Of a DNA stretch of 64,000 nt, positions 54,846-64,000 are shown in pieces (positions within the stretch are counted from its first letter, which is position 1; every line of letters starts with the position of its first letter). The stretch is from assembly GCA_018398815.1 (NCBI GenBank), contig CM031603.1, positions 4,258,968 to 4,322,967 on the forward strand. The letters are read 5' to 3'. The stretch comes from Conus ventricosus (taxonomy: Eukaryota; Mollusca; Gastropoda; Neogastropoda; Conidae). The position numbers and the translations under genes are program-made. The notes under the pieces were generated by a model. It saw only the letters and a list, made by a program, of their open reading frames with translations. It searched no databases and was not told the DNA's origin.

Positions 54846-55597
54846 AGCGTGTCTGAATTATGTCTGTGATTAAAAGCAAGTGCATAGCTCTCCTCGTGAT
54901 CAAATACATTGTCCCATTTTGACGTTAGCAGTTCTCTCCCTTTCCTCCTGACAGTCTGACGAATGGAAGCGATAGACAGAAAGGAACCATGTTTGGGAGG
55001 TCACAGTGGGTTAAAGGAAAGAGGAGAGATAAGAAGCGCTCAGACAAAAAGGAACGGGGGCATAGAAGGAGAGGCTGAGCATTGCAAAGAGGCGAGTGTT
55101 ATTTCAGGGGGCAGGAAAAGAGAATGACAATGAGGAAGGATAAAGGCAACTGAGGTGTGGGGAGATAGAAAAGAAACTTTAATCATTGCCAGCTTTTAAT
55201 CACTTGTGTCTTCTGCTTTGGGCGGTGGACCAATACTTCAGAGAGAAAATAGAAGACACACAGGCAGAAAGAAGGACCCAAACTACAAAGAAATGCAAAA
55301 CAGAGAAAGGGGAGTGTCTGAAGTGTGGAGCTGATGGAGATGTGAAAGGACAGAGGGATGGGAGAGGGTGGGGTGGGGGGGGGGGGTTTGGGGGGTGCCG
55401 CCAGCACTGTGAGACAAAGCGACGGAAAAAAGAAGTGGGGGAGAGCATGGCAGAGGATAGAATTTGTCTTTACTGTGCCGGATTATTTTCTTCTGGTTTT
55501 AAGTGTGGTGACTGCAGGCAGAGAATAAGAAATAGAAAATAAAAGCGAAAAGGGAGTTTATGAGCACCTAACTTAAAGGGAAAAAATGACAAAACTG
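54846..55597. other. No gene; end of the duplicated block at 55,468
   Basis: Purine-rich with a G tract at 55,365-55,397. The 58-bp block starts near 54,850. After 55,468 the sequence has no counterpart in copy 1 because copy 1 reaches the gap. Confidence 0.55.
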
Positions 55598-55650
55598 TGT
55601 GTTTCGACCCACTGGGTCTTCTTCATTCGGACAAACAAATTCAAAAAATT
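55598..55650. repeat. Dispersed repeat copy (CGACC..GGTCTTCTTC family)
   Basis: TTTCGACCCACTGGGTCTTC and the following TTCATTCGGACAAAC match the copies near 2772 and 10,235. Confidence 0.6.
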
Positions 55651-56489
55651 GGGAAAAAAAGGACAAGTAGATTTGCAGAGCATACAAACAGATTGCATTA
55701 CAGGGACAGACCGAAATATAGATGAACATTTCAGGTGAGACCGATACAGAGATAAGTGGCAAATCACATTTTTTCCCCTACCCTGAAGACGTCTTTCAAT
55801 TAGAGACATTTTGGATATCGATTACGCACTTCACACTCAATGAGACAAAAAAAACCAACAAAATATCGGCATGTGGACCAAAGAATTTTTGCTTGACTCA
55901 AGCAACATCAGCTCCGTGGTCTATGCTGATGACAAAATATCTGGAAATGACGTAACCACTTTTACATCACTGGCCAGATCATATCGTAAAACATCATTTT
56001 ATGCATTTTTCCCCTAAAAAGTTTGGAATTGCAAATGAAGAATGGAACGGAAGTAGCTAAATAAGTGTCGAATAAAAAACAAATGAGATAGAAAAAAGAC
56101 ACGTATAAATCAAGCAAACAAGCACGGGTTTGTTGAATAAATCGGCTAATGATAAATCAATATACACCTAAAGCATTGAATAATAACGCGCAAAGAAACA
56201 GAGAATAATAACGCTCAAAGAAACAGAGAGTTACAGAAAAAAAAATGTACAAAGAAAATAACAGAACGTATAGATTAAAGCATCAAGCACCCTTTTTCCT
56301 TCAATTGAAACCTTAAAACAAAGGACAACGCAAAGAAAATCAAAAAGGAAACGACGCACATAAAAAAAAAATCTGAAAGTAGTGTGTCGGGGGAAGAGGG
56401 GGTGGGGGGTGGGGGGGGGGGGGGGGCGGGGGAGAGTACAAAGAGGCATAAGCATTAGTCCTTATTTTGCTCACCCTACCCACTCACCC

Positions 56490-56490
<1 letters not shown>
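55651..56490. other. AT-rich spacer, no gene
   Basis: No recognisable coding signal. A short direct duplication, ATAATAACGC-CAAAGAAACAGAG, lies at about 56,179-56,230, and a G run at 56,400-56,428. A tyrosine-alanine-aspartate-aspartate reading at about 55,921-55,932 has no supporting reverse transcriptase context. Confidence 0.5.
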
Positions 56491-56493
<3 letters not shown>

Positions 56494-56577
<84 letters not shown>

Positions 56578-56581
56578 TCTC

Positions 56582-56654
<73 letters not shown>

Positions 56655-56874
56655 AAACATTCGAATATGTTTTCTTCTTTCCTTTGTATGGAATTATTGT
56701 TCTCATATCAGGATGTTTTTTTTTTCTATACTCTAAATCCTTTATACGTTTTGTTCCCTTGGATATTGATTGTGGTCATACCCTCACTCTTGTCACAAGA
56801 CTTTTTGGCAATGACAATACAGGTTCAAAGCGTAAAAATGTTAACTCTCTCTCTCTCTCTCTCTCCTCTCTCCC

Positions 56875-56906
<32 letters not shown>

Positions 56907-56933
56907 CTCTCTGTCTGCCTGTCTGTCTGTTTT

Positions 56934-56983
<50 letters not shown>

Positions 56984-57010
56984 TTTCTCTCTTCTCTCTC
57001 TCCTCTATTT
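56494..57010. repeat. (CT)n microsatellite cluster
   Basis: Long CT tracts at 56,494-56,655 and 56,845-57,003 with a GTCTGTCT stretch near 56,912-56,932, separated by about 180 bases of ordinary sequence. Leu-Ser and Arg-Glu repeat frames are artefacts. Confidence 0.95.
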
Positions 57011-58540
57011 CTCATCCATTGCTATGTGTGTGTGTGCATATCTAATGATTGTGAGCGTGCATAATGTTTATATCCACTTCATATTCCACAGGTATGTAGT
57101 GCGATATGCTATTAATTTTCATCATCCATGTGTATGTATGTATGCGCATATCTAATTGTTTTGAGCGATATCTAATAGTTTCTACATGCGTGTGTGTGGG
57201 CGCACACACGTGTCGCGTATGTGTGTTATGTGTGAGTGGTTTTGTGTGTGTGTTGCGCGCGCGCACGCGTGCGTGTGTGTGTATGTGTGAATCTATGTGT
57301 ATGTTTGTTGGTTCGTTTCCTTGTCTGGCCTGCTGCAGTCTGTCGGGTGCTGTCAGATGTATTGCACGACTTGTTACTTTATCTCAAGAGTGCGTTCTAT
57401 GGTGTTGTTACAAACAAAAAACTGGTGCGTCGACATCGAAGTGCTGCCCCTCAGTGGTTAAAAGACAGAACAAATGTGCTGACACTGGGAGTGTGACGCG
57501 TGTCGTATTGAGAGACTATACGGTCATTTATCATGACAATATACTTCCATTTTTTTTTTCCTTGAACATTGTTTATTTTTTGTATTGTTGTTGACAATTT
57601 TTTGCACATTTAAAACTTTTGTTTGTTTTACTTCCATTTTCATTTTAGCATTGAAGATTGGGTTTGTTTGTGTGTACTAACGAACATTTTTTTTTGTATT
57701 TTAAGTAAACCACCCGCCCCAATTTTAAGGAAAAAATCCTTATAGAAAGAGACTGAACAAAGCCTCTGCAGCAGGAGACTTCTACAATAACTCTATTTAC
57801 TGCGAGCGAGGCATATTGTGCATTCAACTCGTAGTTACAAGTGCGACTATACTGATTGTGTATTTTATGCGAGTGGTTATTTTTTTTTTTTTATTTTTTT
57901 TTTTTCCCACTTTTTCATTTGGGTTGTTGGTTCTTTGCCTTGTCTTAAGTTTCATTTTACTTTTCTTTTTTTTTTTTTTTTTTTACTTTATCTCTCTTCT
58001 GTACCCTTAATCGTAATTTGCTTTAGAAGTACTTCTTTTGTGTATCTTTTCATTTCAGAAAAGTGTTTCTATAATGTATACTTTCTGACCGGGAGCTTAC
58101 GGGCTTTTTCTGTGAGATTTTATTGTTTCTCATTCGCTTTAGTTTCCTATAGTTGTTACGGTGTGTATACCAACCCCAGTGTCCTCTCTTTTATGTGGCT
58201 TTTTATCGTGTTCCTTGACTATACAAATCTTAAACGACAGATAACGTGCAATATCGTCGTCTCCTATAGCATCAAATCAGTTACACATACTTGATTTTGT
58301 CCTTTGGACTGACTTCATTGACTGCTTTTTGGAGTTTGTGTGTTTCTTTGGATATTTCATAATTGATGATTTTATTTTTTAATTGTGTTGTAGTAGTATA
58401 TATAGTTTGTGTTATTGTCAGGGTCTTGCTCTAGTAGTATACATGGGACCATTGTTAATGTAATTAATTACTGATACTGGATTACGCATTGGTTCACTTA
58501 ATGTTTATTGCCCCCCCCCCCCCCCCCCAAATAAGATTCA
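57011..58540. other. Spacer with simple repeats, no gene recognised
   Basis: TG/GCGC-rich stretches at 57,020-57,300 include an alternating GCGCGCGC run near 57,254. T runs lie at 57,550, 57,883-57,905 and 57,968-57,984 and a C run at 58,511-58,527. Two overlapping plus-strand frames (57,106-57,594 and 57,818-58,294) lack motifs; the second is Phe-, Ser- and Tyr-rich because of T runs. Confidence 0.5.
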
Positions 58541-58554
58541 TGATGTTGTTTTCT

Positions 58555-58740
58555 TCTAAACGAATACCTTCTATTCATCTGCTTGGTCTTAGTGAAACTC
58601 GCCTGACTCCCGTTTCACTGATACAGCTTTATCCATAACTAACTATAACTTTGTCGACGCGATGCACATCACTCTGGTGAAACAGGACTTCGAATATATA
58701 TTCATACAAGCATCGACTCACTGTGTCTAAAAAAGGCGGC
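58555..58740 (+). pseudogene. Endonuclease fragment of the CR1/L2-like element
   Basis: H-L-L-G-L-S-E-T-R-L is encoded at 58,576-58,605; the Glu codon at 58,594-58,596 is the metal-binding residue of the L-S-E-T-W block in CR1/L2 endonucleases. I-T-N-Y-N-F-V follows near 58,634-58,655. The rest of the domain is missing or unreadable. Confidence 0.7.
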
Positions 58741-59084
58741 GTGAACTGAGCCTGATAATGTTGAATGACTTATTGGTGCAGGTCAATCCTCCAACTCAAG
58801 CCCCTCCTCTAGTTGGTTATGTGTTACAGGAATCCCGCTGCCACTTTCCTTTGGTATGATCAACTTTTTACACATTGATGGATGATGTATATAAGAGCTA
58901 GCCATATGTCATTCTTCTCCGGTGAATTTTTACATTGTTCTGTTAAAACGCAGCCTGCCTGGACTGGGACCACACTCTTTGCGGCTTGCATCAGATTATT
59001 CTTAATCCCAACGAGTCGAAATCACTCATGCCACACGGCCTTTAACACGCCGCTGTGTTACATGGCTATCAGCCATCAACTCAC

Positions 59085-59570
59085 TGGAAACTGTGTTCTC
59101 GATTTTAAGAAAGCCTTGATCTTGTAGACCACAAATATTATTAAACAAAATGGACTGCATATGTTCAAAAATCCGGCAGTTGTCACCTTCTTACAGTCAT
59201 ATCTTGTAATCAGGACCAGAGTGATTTACTTAAACGGTACTGTTCCCTTGATGGAATAGTGAGCTGTGGCGTTCCACAAGGCTCTGTCCTTGGGACCATC
59301 TTCTTTCTGTATCTTTTGATAAAATGGTCCACATACCGATGCTCATATCTCACAATGTGTCATCTGTGATCTGTTCGCTGACGATAGTTCTCTTCACTGT
59401 AGTGATACAAACATCATGTCTGTACAAATATCGTTACAACAAAGTATCAACTGATGTCTTAGAATGGATGAACCAAAACCGAAGGGTCTTAATCCGCACG
59501 AACCAAAAATGTTTGGTCCTAGATCGAGACAGAACATCAAACGACAGCATCTTATTTTGAGCCTATAAAA
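59085..59570 (+). pseudogene. Reverse transcriptase core of the CR1/L2-like element
   Basis: D-F-K-K-A and, after one base shift, L-V-D-H-K lie at 59,100-59,135, the L-D-F-K-K-A-F-D-x-V-D-H block with the first catalytic Asp. S-C-G-V-P-Q-G-S-V-L-G is at 59,262-59,294. F-A-D-D-S at 59,374-59,388 carries the catalytic Asp pair. W-M-N-Q-N-R-x-V-L and K-C-L-V-L follow at 59,465-59,520. These match CR1/L2-group enzymes. Frame changes occur at about 59,112, 59,200, 59,330 and 59,440. It would copy element RNA into DNA at the target. Confidence 0.88.
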
Positions 59571-59739
59571 TGAGCGAAACCTTGTTCGAGCAGGCTTACC
59601 GAACACCGTGTGTAATTTAATTGGCCAATTCAACATTATGATTTTGTTTGCAAAACAGTTGGCTGCAATTTGTTTTTACTCAATAACTCAGTTATTATGT
59701 TGATCCACACCATCCGGAAGATTTATTTTTTTGAAGCCC

Positions 59740-60165
59740 ATTGGCCTTTCTCACATCATACTATGCGTCCATGTCTGGAGTGGTGCCGGTGAAAACACAT
59801 AAAAAGATCAACTCTATGCATAGACGGGGTATTGAGCTCCTTGATTTCTTTACGACAGTTTTTTCAAACACGGGTAAATTCGCAAAAATAATGATTGGTA
59901 CCACTGCCAGAGCCATACTGACCTATAATAAGGCAGTCTAATGTCCATGCAACCATGGCGCCAACAGTTCTTGGCTGAGTTTATCCAAATGCAACAACGC
60001 GAATGGTTCGAATAATTACATTTTACCAGTGTCGAAATTGATTTGTTCAAAATCTAGTTGCATTCTTTGGGTACATTCTGTGTGTAACTCTCTTCCTCGT
60101 CTGCCAAAACATAGTCAATTCACTTGCCGTCTCAAATCAGCATTACTTAAAACATTTACTTGAAC
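59740..60165 (+). pseudogene. C-terminal region of the CR1/L2-like element
   Basis: K-K-I-N-S-M-H-R-R-G-I-E-L-L-D (59,799-59,843) matches the I-N-S-L-H-R-R-A block after the palm, and N-S-L-P-R-L-P-K followed by a basic F-x-C-R-L-K-S-A-L stretch (60,088-60,145) matches the W-N-S-L-P end of CR1/L2 proteins. The intervening N-K-A-V at 59,927 ends in a stop. Broken in at least two places. Confidence 0.75.
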
Positions 60166-60241
60166 AATAATCTAACCTTCTGATCATAGTCTCAAGCCTA
60201 CTTTTATGCTTGCCTCTATATTTAGCTAATGATATGTGTAT

Positions 60242-60530
60242 ATTTATATATATATATATATATAATATATTATATATATATATATATGTGCTGTGTGTGT
60301 GTGTGTGTGTGTGTGCTGTGTGTGTGTGAGTGTGTGCATGTGTGTGTTTGCGTGTGTGTGTGTGTGTGTGGAGTGTGTGTCGTGTGTGGGTGGTGTGTGT
60401 GTGCTGTGTGTGTGAGTGATGTGGTGTGTGTTTGTGTGAATGTGAGGGTGTGTGGGTGGTGTGTGGGTGTACGCGTCCGTGCGTGTATGTGTGGGGTGTG
60501 CGTGCATGTGAGCGCGCGCGTACGTCCTCT
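60242..60530. repeat. (AT)n and (TG)n microsatellite
   Basis: TA tract at 60,242-60,288, then interrupted TG tract to about 60,512 with a GCGCGCG end near 60,512-60,519. Confidence 0.93.
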
Positions 60531-60765
60531 GATTATGTTTTGTGTAATTTTGTAATGGATTTTTTTTAATAATAATGATTTTATTTCTAGTGTTATTGTT
60601 ATATTCTAATGTTGCTATTTTCTTCTTAGTTTCTGCCATTATTTAATATGTGCAGGGTGTTTAGTTCGAACTGTTGTGTATAGCAAGGACAGATAGGAAG
60701 AATAGGCACTGCTTAAAATCTCTATCTTGAGTTATAAGTTTTGGAGTCTTGAGTCTTGAGTCTTG
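60531..60765. other. Spacer, no gene
   Basis: AT-rich, with a GAGTCTT repeat of about four units at 60,740-60,768 leading into the CT tract. Confidence 0.5.
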
Positions 60766-60767
<2 letters not shown>

Positions 60768-60801
<34 letters not shown>

Positions 60802-60902
60802 CTCTCTATTCTCTTCTCTTTCTCTCTCTCTCTTCTCTCTCTCTCTCTCTCTCTCTATTTTCCCATCTCTCTCTCTTCTTCTCTCTCTCTCTCTCTCTCT
60901 CA
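60768..60902. repeat. (CT)n microsatellite
   Basis: Interrupted CT tract of about 135 bases. Confidence 0.93.
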
Positions 60903-61960
60903 TCACTTGGTCCTGGTTAGTTTGTTATGAGGTAGTGTTTTTAAATACTAAGTTCGTCATCGGAAAATCTTAAAGTACTCATGCAAGCGGGAATTTTGTT
61001 AGAGAAGGATTAATACAGCCTTGTTTCATTCTGGTGCCTCGCCCTCCCCTAGCCGGAATGAAGTGTCCAGTGACCACAGCTGAGCTTTATTACCTGTGGC
61101 GTGGTCAGTTGCGTGGCGAGGACAGACCGGTCAGTAGTAAGCGTCGGAGATGGAGGCATCGAGTGAGACATGCCTCGTTCGTTGGTTTTAAACAGTATTT
61201 TATTTCAACATTGTACTAATGTTACAATAGTAAACGAGACAGGGCAACCAGAATACTTATGTAATGGGGGCCTAACTTTAATGCCTGTTCCCCCCATTTG
61301 TTTACGTTGAGGTGGGAGGTTCCAGTGTTGATATTTATAGGGTAAAAGCTACGACTTGTCATGGTAGAGATTGAGCAAGCATGTAAATACAGGTTTAAAA
61401 GCTACGACTTGTCCATGATAGAGATAGAAGAAAGCAGGTAATATAAGCTGAGTTGATAAGGAAATCAAAAGGAGTATAATAGAGATAAAGTTTCAACGGG
61501 ATAAAGAATTTTGTCCAAGGAGATTTCAACGAGAACAATACATTCTCGTTCTGTTTTTCTTTTCAGGACCCCACCCCCCCCCCTCCCACACTAAACTGCC
61601 TAAGGACACAGGTTTCCTGTGTCTAATTTTAAGGGGCATTTGCGATAGGCAGGCAGACAGCAGCGAAACGATAGAATTAGGATGAGAAGGAGGTAAACAG
61701 AGATGAACCCATTACAACGCCACCAACCAAGGAAAGGCAGCGGCGCCACCTGATTATCAAAAGGCGAGAAAAAGATGAAGATAGTGAGGAGGGGTGGGGG
61801 TGGGGGAGGGGGGGGGTTGGGGGGGGCCAGACGGGGGTGGGGGTGGGGGCGTAAGCATCCAACTGTTTTGTATATTATATGTAAACTGATAAAACAAAAA
61901 CATATAGTAATAAACTTTACGAAATTGTCAGTACATTAATGTCAAATACATAAAACAACA
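60903..61960. other. Spacer, no gene recognised
   Basis: Contains a two-unit repeat with AAAAGCTACGACTTGTC (61,346-61,362 and 61,397-61,413), a C-rich tract at 61,568-61,587 and a G-rich tract at 61,790-61,850 (GGGGTGGGGG pattern, possible G-quadruplex). Open frames are short and have no motif. Confidence 0.5.
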
Positions 61961-61962
61961 AC

Positions 61963-61966
61963 ACCA

Positions 61967-61997
<31 letters not shown>

Positions 61998-62180
61998 AAA
62001 CACACGCCACACACACACCACACACCCACTCAGAGAGAGAGAGAGAGGAGAGAGAGAAGAGAGAGAAGAGGGAGAGTGAGATGAGAGAGAGTGAGAGTTG
62101 ATGATGATGAAGAGAGAGAGAGAGAACAGACAGCCAGACAGACAGACAGACAGACAGACAGAGAGATACTGAGAGAGATC
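61963..62180. repeat. (CA)n, (GA)n and (GACA)n microsatellites
   Basis: CA tract at 61,963-62,027, GA tract at 62,033-62,128 with a GATGATGAT interruption, and a CAGA/GACA tract at 62,128-62,163. Confidence 0.93.
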
Positions 62181-62910
62181 ACAATAAAGATAACGATATT
62201 CTTTCAAGAAAAAGGCACAGCCACCATTTAAATGGGAGTGAGAAGTAAAAACAGCATGTTTTAAACAAGATATTGTATCACCAAATTGTGAAAACAGCCA
62301 CAGCTGTGCACTTTTACACATGGTTCGAATCATCCCTTTTGTGATGGTCGTGTATAAATACCAAGCAAGATTTCCTTATAAACGTTTTCGGTATTTGATG
62401 ACACAGGACAAAACTAACTTGAAAGTGCTGGACGTCGATAATACTTTGACAGATAAATTTTTGTGTAAGTCTGCCAGCACAGGGGCAAAAGTATACAAAT
62501 GATAGTACATACTTCCGTACCAGATTTAACCAAATGGGACTCCAAATCCTCCTCCGTCTGGATTTTATCTTTGACGATGCACGGTGATATCGGACACACC
62601 AAAATCAGATCTGTCAAATATATTTACGTTCACGGACAGATATGCTTCTGTCTACGAATTGATCACTCTTCGGCAGTCTGGATAATGACAATCGTTCGCT
62701 GTTTTCACTATGGCTATTCAGTCCTGTCTTCTTTAATATGGGTTATCCCAGTCTGTCATCTTTAATATGGCTATCCAGTCCTGTATCAGCAATATATTAT
62801 TCGTTGTGGAAAACAACCAAGAAACTGCTTGACAAAACTTACCCCTTTGTCTAACCATAACATACGAAAAACCATAGTTAAATAAAACATTTACGAATAC
62901 CTGATGGCAA
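62181..62910. other. Spacer, no gene recognised
   Basis: Balanced composition. Frames up to 88 codons without motifs. A duplicated TTTAATATGG-TAT segment with CAGTCCTGTC or CAGTCTGTC lies near 62,710-62,785. Confidence 0.45.
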
Positions 62911-62919
62911 GGTGATTTT

Positions 62920-63950
62920 CCCTCTCATATCCAGGTCAAACAATTGTGTTGTAAGCTTTAGGGGTAGTCTATGTATTTTCGCCTCTCTATCCAGGTCAAA
63001 CATTTTGTATGGCTTTAGCGTGTAGTCTAGTATTTTTCCTCTCATTACCTGTCAAACAATGTTTTGGTAAGGCTTTAGCGGGTCATAGTCTATGTATTTT
63101 CCCTCTCATATCCAGGTCAAAACAATGTTTTGTTAAGATTTTGGGGTTGTCTATGTATGTTCCTCTCAGATCCAGTCAAACAATGTTTTGTTAAGGATTT
63201 AGCGGGTATAAGTCTTATGTATTTTCCCTCTCATATCACTGGTAAACAATGTTTTGTAAGTTTAGCGGGTAGTCTATGTATTTTCCCTCTCATATACAGG
63301 TCAACAATGTATTGTAAGCTTTAGAGGGTAGTATATGTCTTTTCCCTCTCATATCCAGGTCAAACAATGTTTGTAAGCTTTAGGGGTAGTCTATGTATTT
63401 TCCCTCTCATATCCTGGTCAAAACAATGTTTTGTTAAGGCTTTAGCGGGTATCGATGATTTCCCTTTATCCAGGTCTCAAACAATGTTTTGTAAGGCTTT
63501 AGCGGGTAGTCTATGTATTTTTCCCTCTTCATATCCAGGGTCAAACATGTTTTGTATGCTTTAGCGGGTATAGTCTATGTATTTTCCTTCATATCCAGTC
63601 CAAACAATGTTTTGTAAGCTTTAGCGGGGTTAGTCTATGTATATTCCTCTCATATCAGGTCCAAACAATGTTTGTAAGCTTTTGCGGGTAGTTCTATGTA
63701 TTTTCCCTTCATATCCAGGTCAAACAATGTTTTGTAAGCTTTAGCGGGGTATAGTCTATGTATTTTCCCTCTCATATCGGTGGTCAAACATGTTTTGTAA
63801 GCTTTTGCGGGTAGTCTATGTATTTTCCCTCTTCATATCCGGGTCTCAAACAATGTTTGTAAGCTTTAGCGGGTAGTATGTATTTTCCTTAATATCGGGT
63901 ACAAAACAATGTTTTGTATGTTTAGCGGGTTGTCTATGTTTCCTCACACA
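62920..63950. repeat. Minisatellite, about 60-bp unit, roughly 17 copies
   Basis: Units are composed of TTTCCCTCTCATATCCAGGT, CAAACAATGTTTTGTAAGCT and TTAGCGGGTAGTCTATGTA. Many units carry one- or two-base indels. The array ends with a damaged unit near 63,940. Frames through it (Phe-Pro-Leu-Ile type repeats) are artefacts. Confidence 0.92.
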
Positions 63951-64000
63951 TACCACTTTAAAGCCAGTATCCTACACATTTTATTTATGAATTCAATACT

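Larger units (their letters stand above)
58545..60165 (+). mobile_element. Decayed CR1/L2-like non-LTR retrotransposon
   Basis: Plus-strand blocks in order: an endonuclease fragment, reverse transcriptase with intact Y/F-x-D-D, and the C-terminal region typical of CR1/L2-type proteins. The distance from endonuclease to reverse transcriptase is about 450 bases, shorter than in an intact element, so there is an internal deletion. No RNase H follows, which separates it from the I-group elements at 46-52 kb. Confidence 0.8.

Noticed and set aside
55910..55960. V-Y-A-D-D-K reading that resembles a reverse transcriptase catalytic box
   Set aside because: No G-V-P-Q-G, palm or thumb block lies nearby on that strand; a four-residue match in AT-rich DNA is expected by chance.
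57106..58294. Two plus-strand frames of about 160 codons as host genes
   Set aside because: Composition follows local T- and TG-rich tracts, they have no motif or splice context, and no homology can be tested here.

Overview
The window looks like repeat-dominated intergenic DNA from an invertebrate animal, most likely a gastropod mollusc or another lophotrochozoan. I base this on the absence of any host gene I could recognise, long CA/TG, CT/GA and TCA/TTA microsatellites, several large minisatellites, and a mix of mobile elements: Ty3/Gypsy LTR elements, I-group, RTE, Tx1/L1-like and CR1/L2-like non-LTR elements, and tRNA-derived SINEs whose 3' body resembles common mollusc SINEs. The species assignment is inference. 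Every coding signal I can defend belongs to a mobile element, and all are broken by frameshifts or truncation. Some of those breaks are probably read errors, because homopolymers are irregular throughout and especially in the first 10 kb.

Layout. 1-3.4 kb: low-complexity DNA and small tandem repeats. 3.4-10.0 kb: a decayed LTR element (LTRs about 1.46 kb, tRNA-Pro-type primer site). 10.1-14.0 kb: three minisatellites, including about 40 copies of a 48-bp unit. 14.3-18.1 kb: microsatellites and a 5'-truncated RTE element with a target-site duplication. 18.1-22.2 kb: a minus-strand Tx1/L1-like element. 22.2-27.8 kb: microsatellites and unrecognised DNA. 27.8-43.1 kb: first copy of a large duplicated block. 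43,133-44,132: exactly 1000 N. 44.1-55.5 kb: second copy of the block. 55.5-64 kb: CT/TG microsatellites, a plus-strand CR1/L2-like element and a 60-bp minisatellite at the right edge.

The main structural point is that 27,778-43,132 matches 44,133-55,468. The first copy runs to the last base before the gap, and the second begins at the first base after it. This is the geometry of two overlapping contigs, probably two alleles of one heterozygous locus, placed end to end. Read this way, the window holds both alleles side by side. One allele carries a complete 7.76-kb Ty3/Gypsy insertion (34,304-42,065) with a 5-bp GAGGA target duplication, and the other has the intact empty site at 54,376-54,380. 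The first allele also lacks 4.7 kb of nested I-group retrotransposon sequence present in the second.

The inserted Gypsy element has 2.26-kb LTRs, a tRNA-Leu primer site, a gag with a coiled-coil repeat, a protease, an integrase zinc finger and then RNase H. Integrase therefore lies upstream of RNase H, as in Gmr1-like Gypsy elements. The integrase core and most of reverse transcriptase are missing, so it must have been moved by proteins supplied by another copy.
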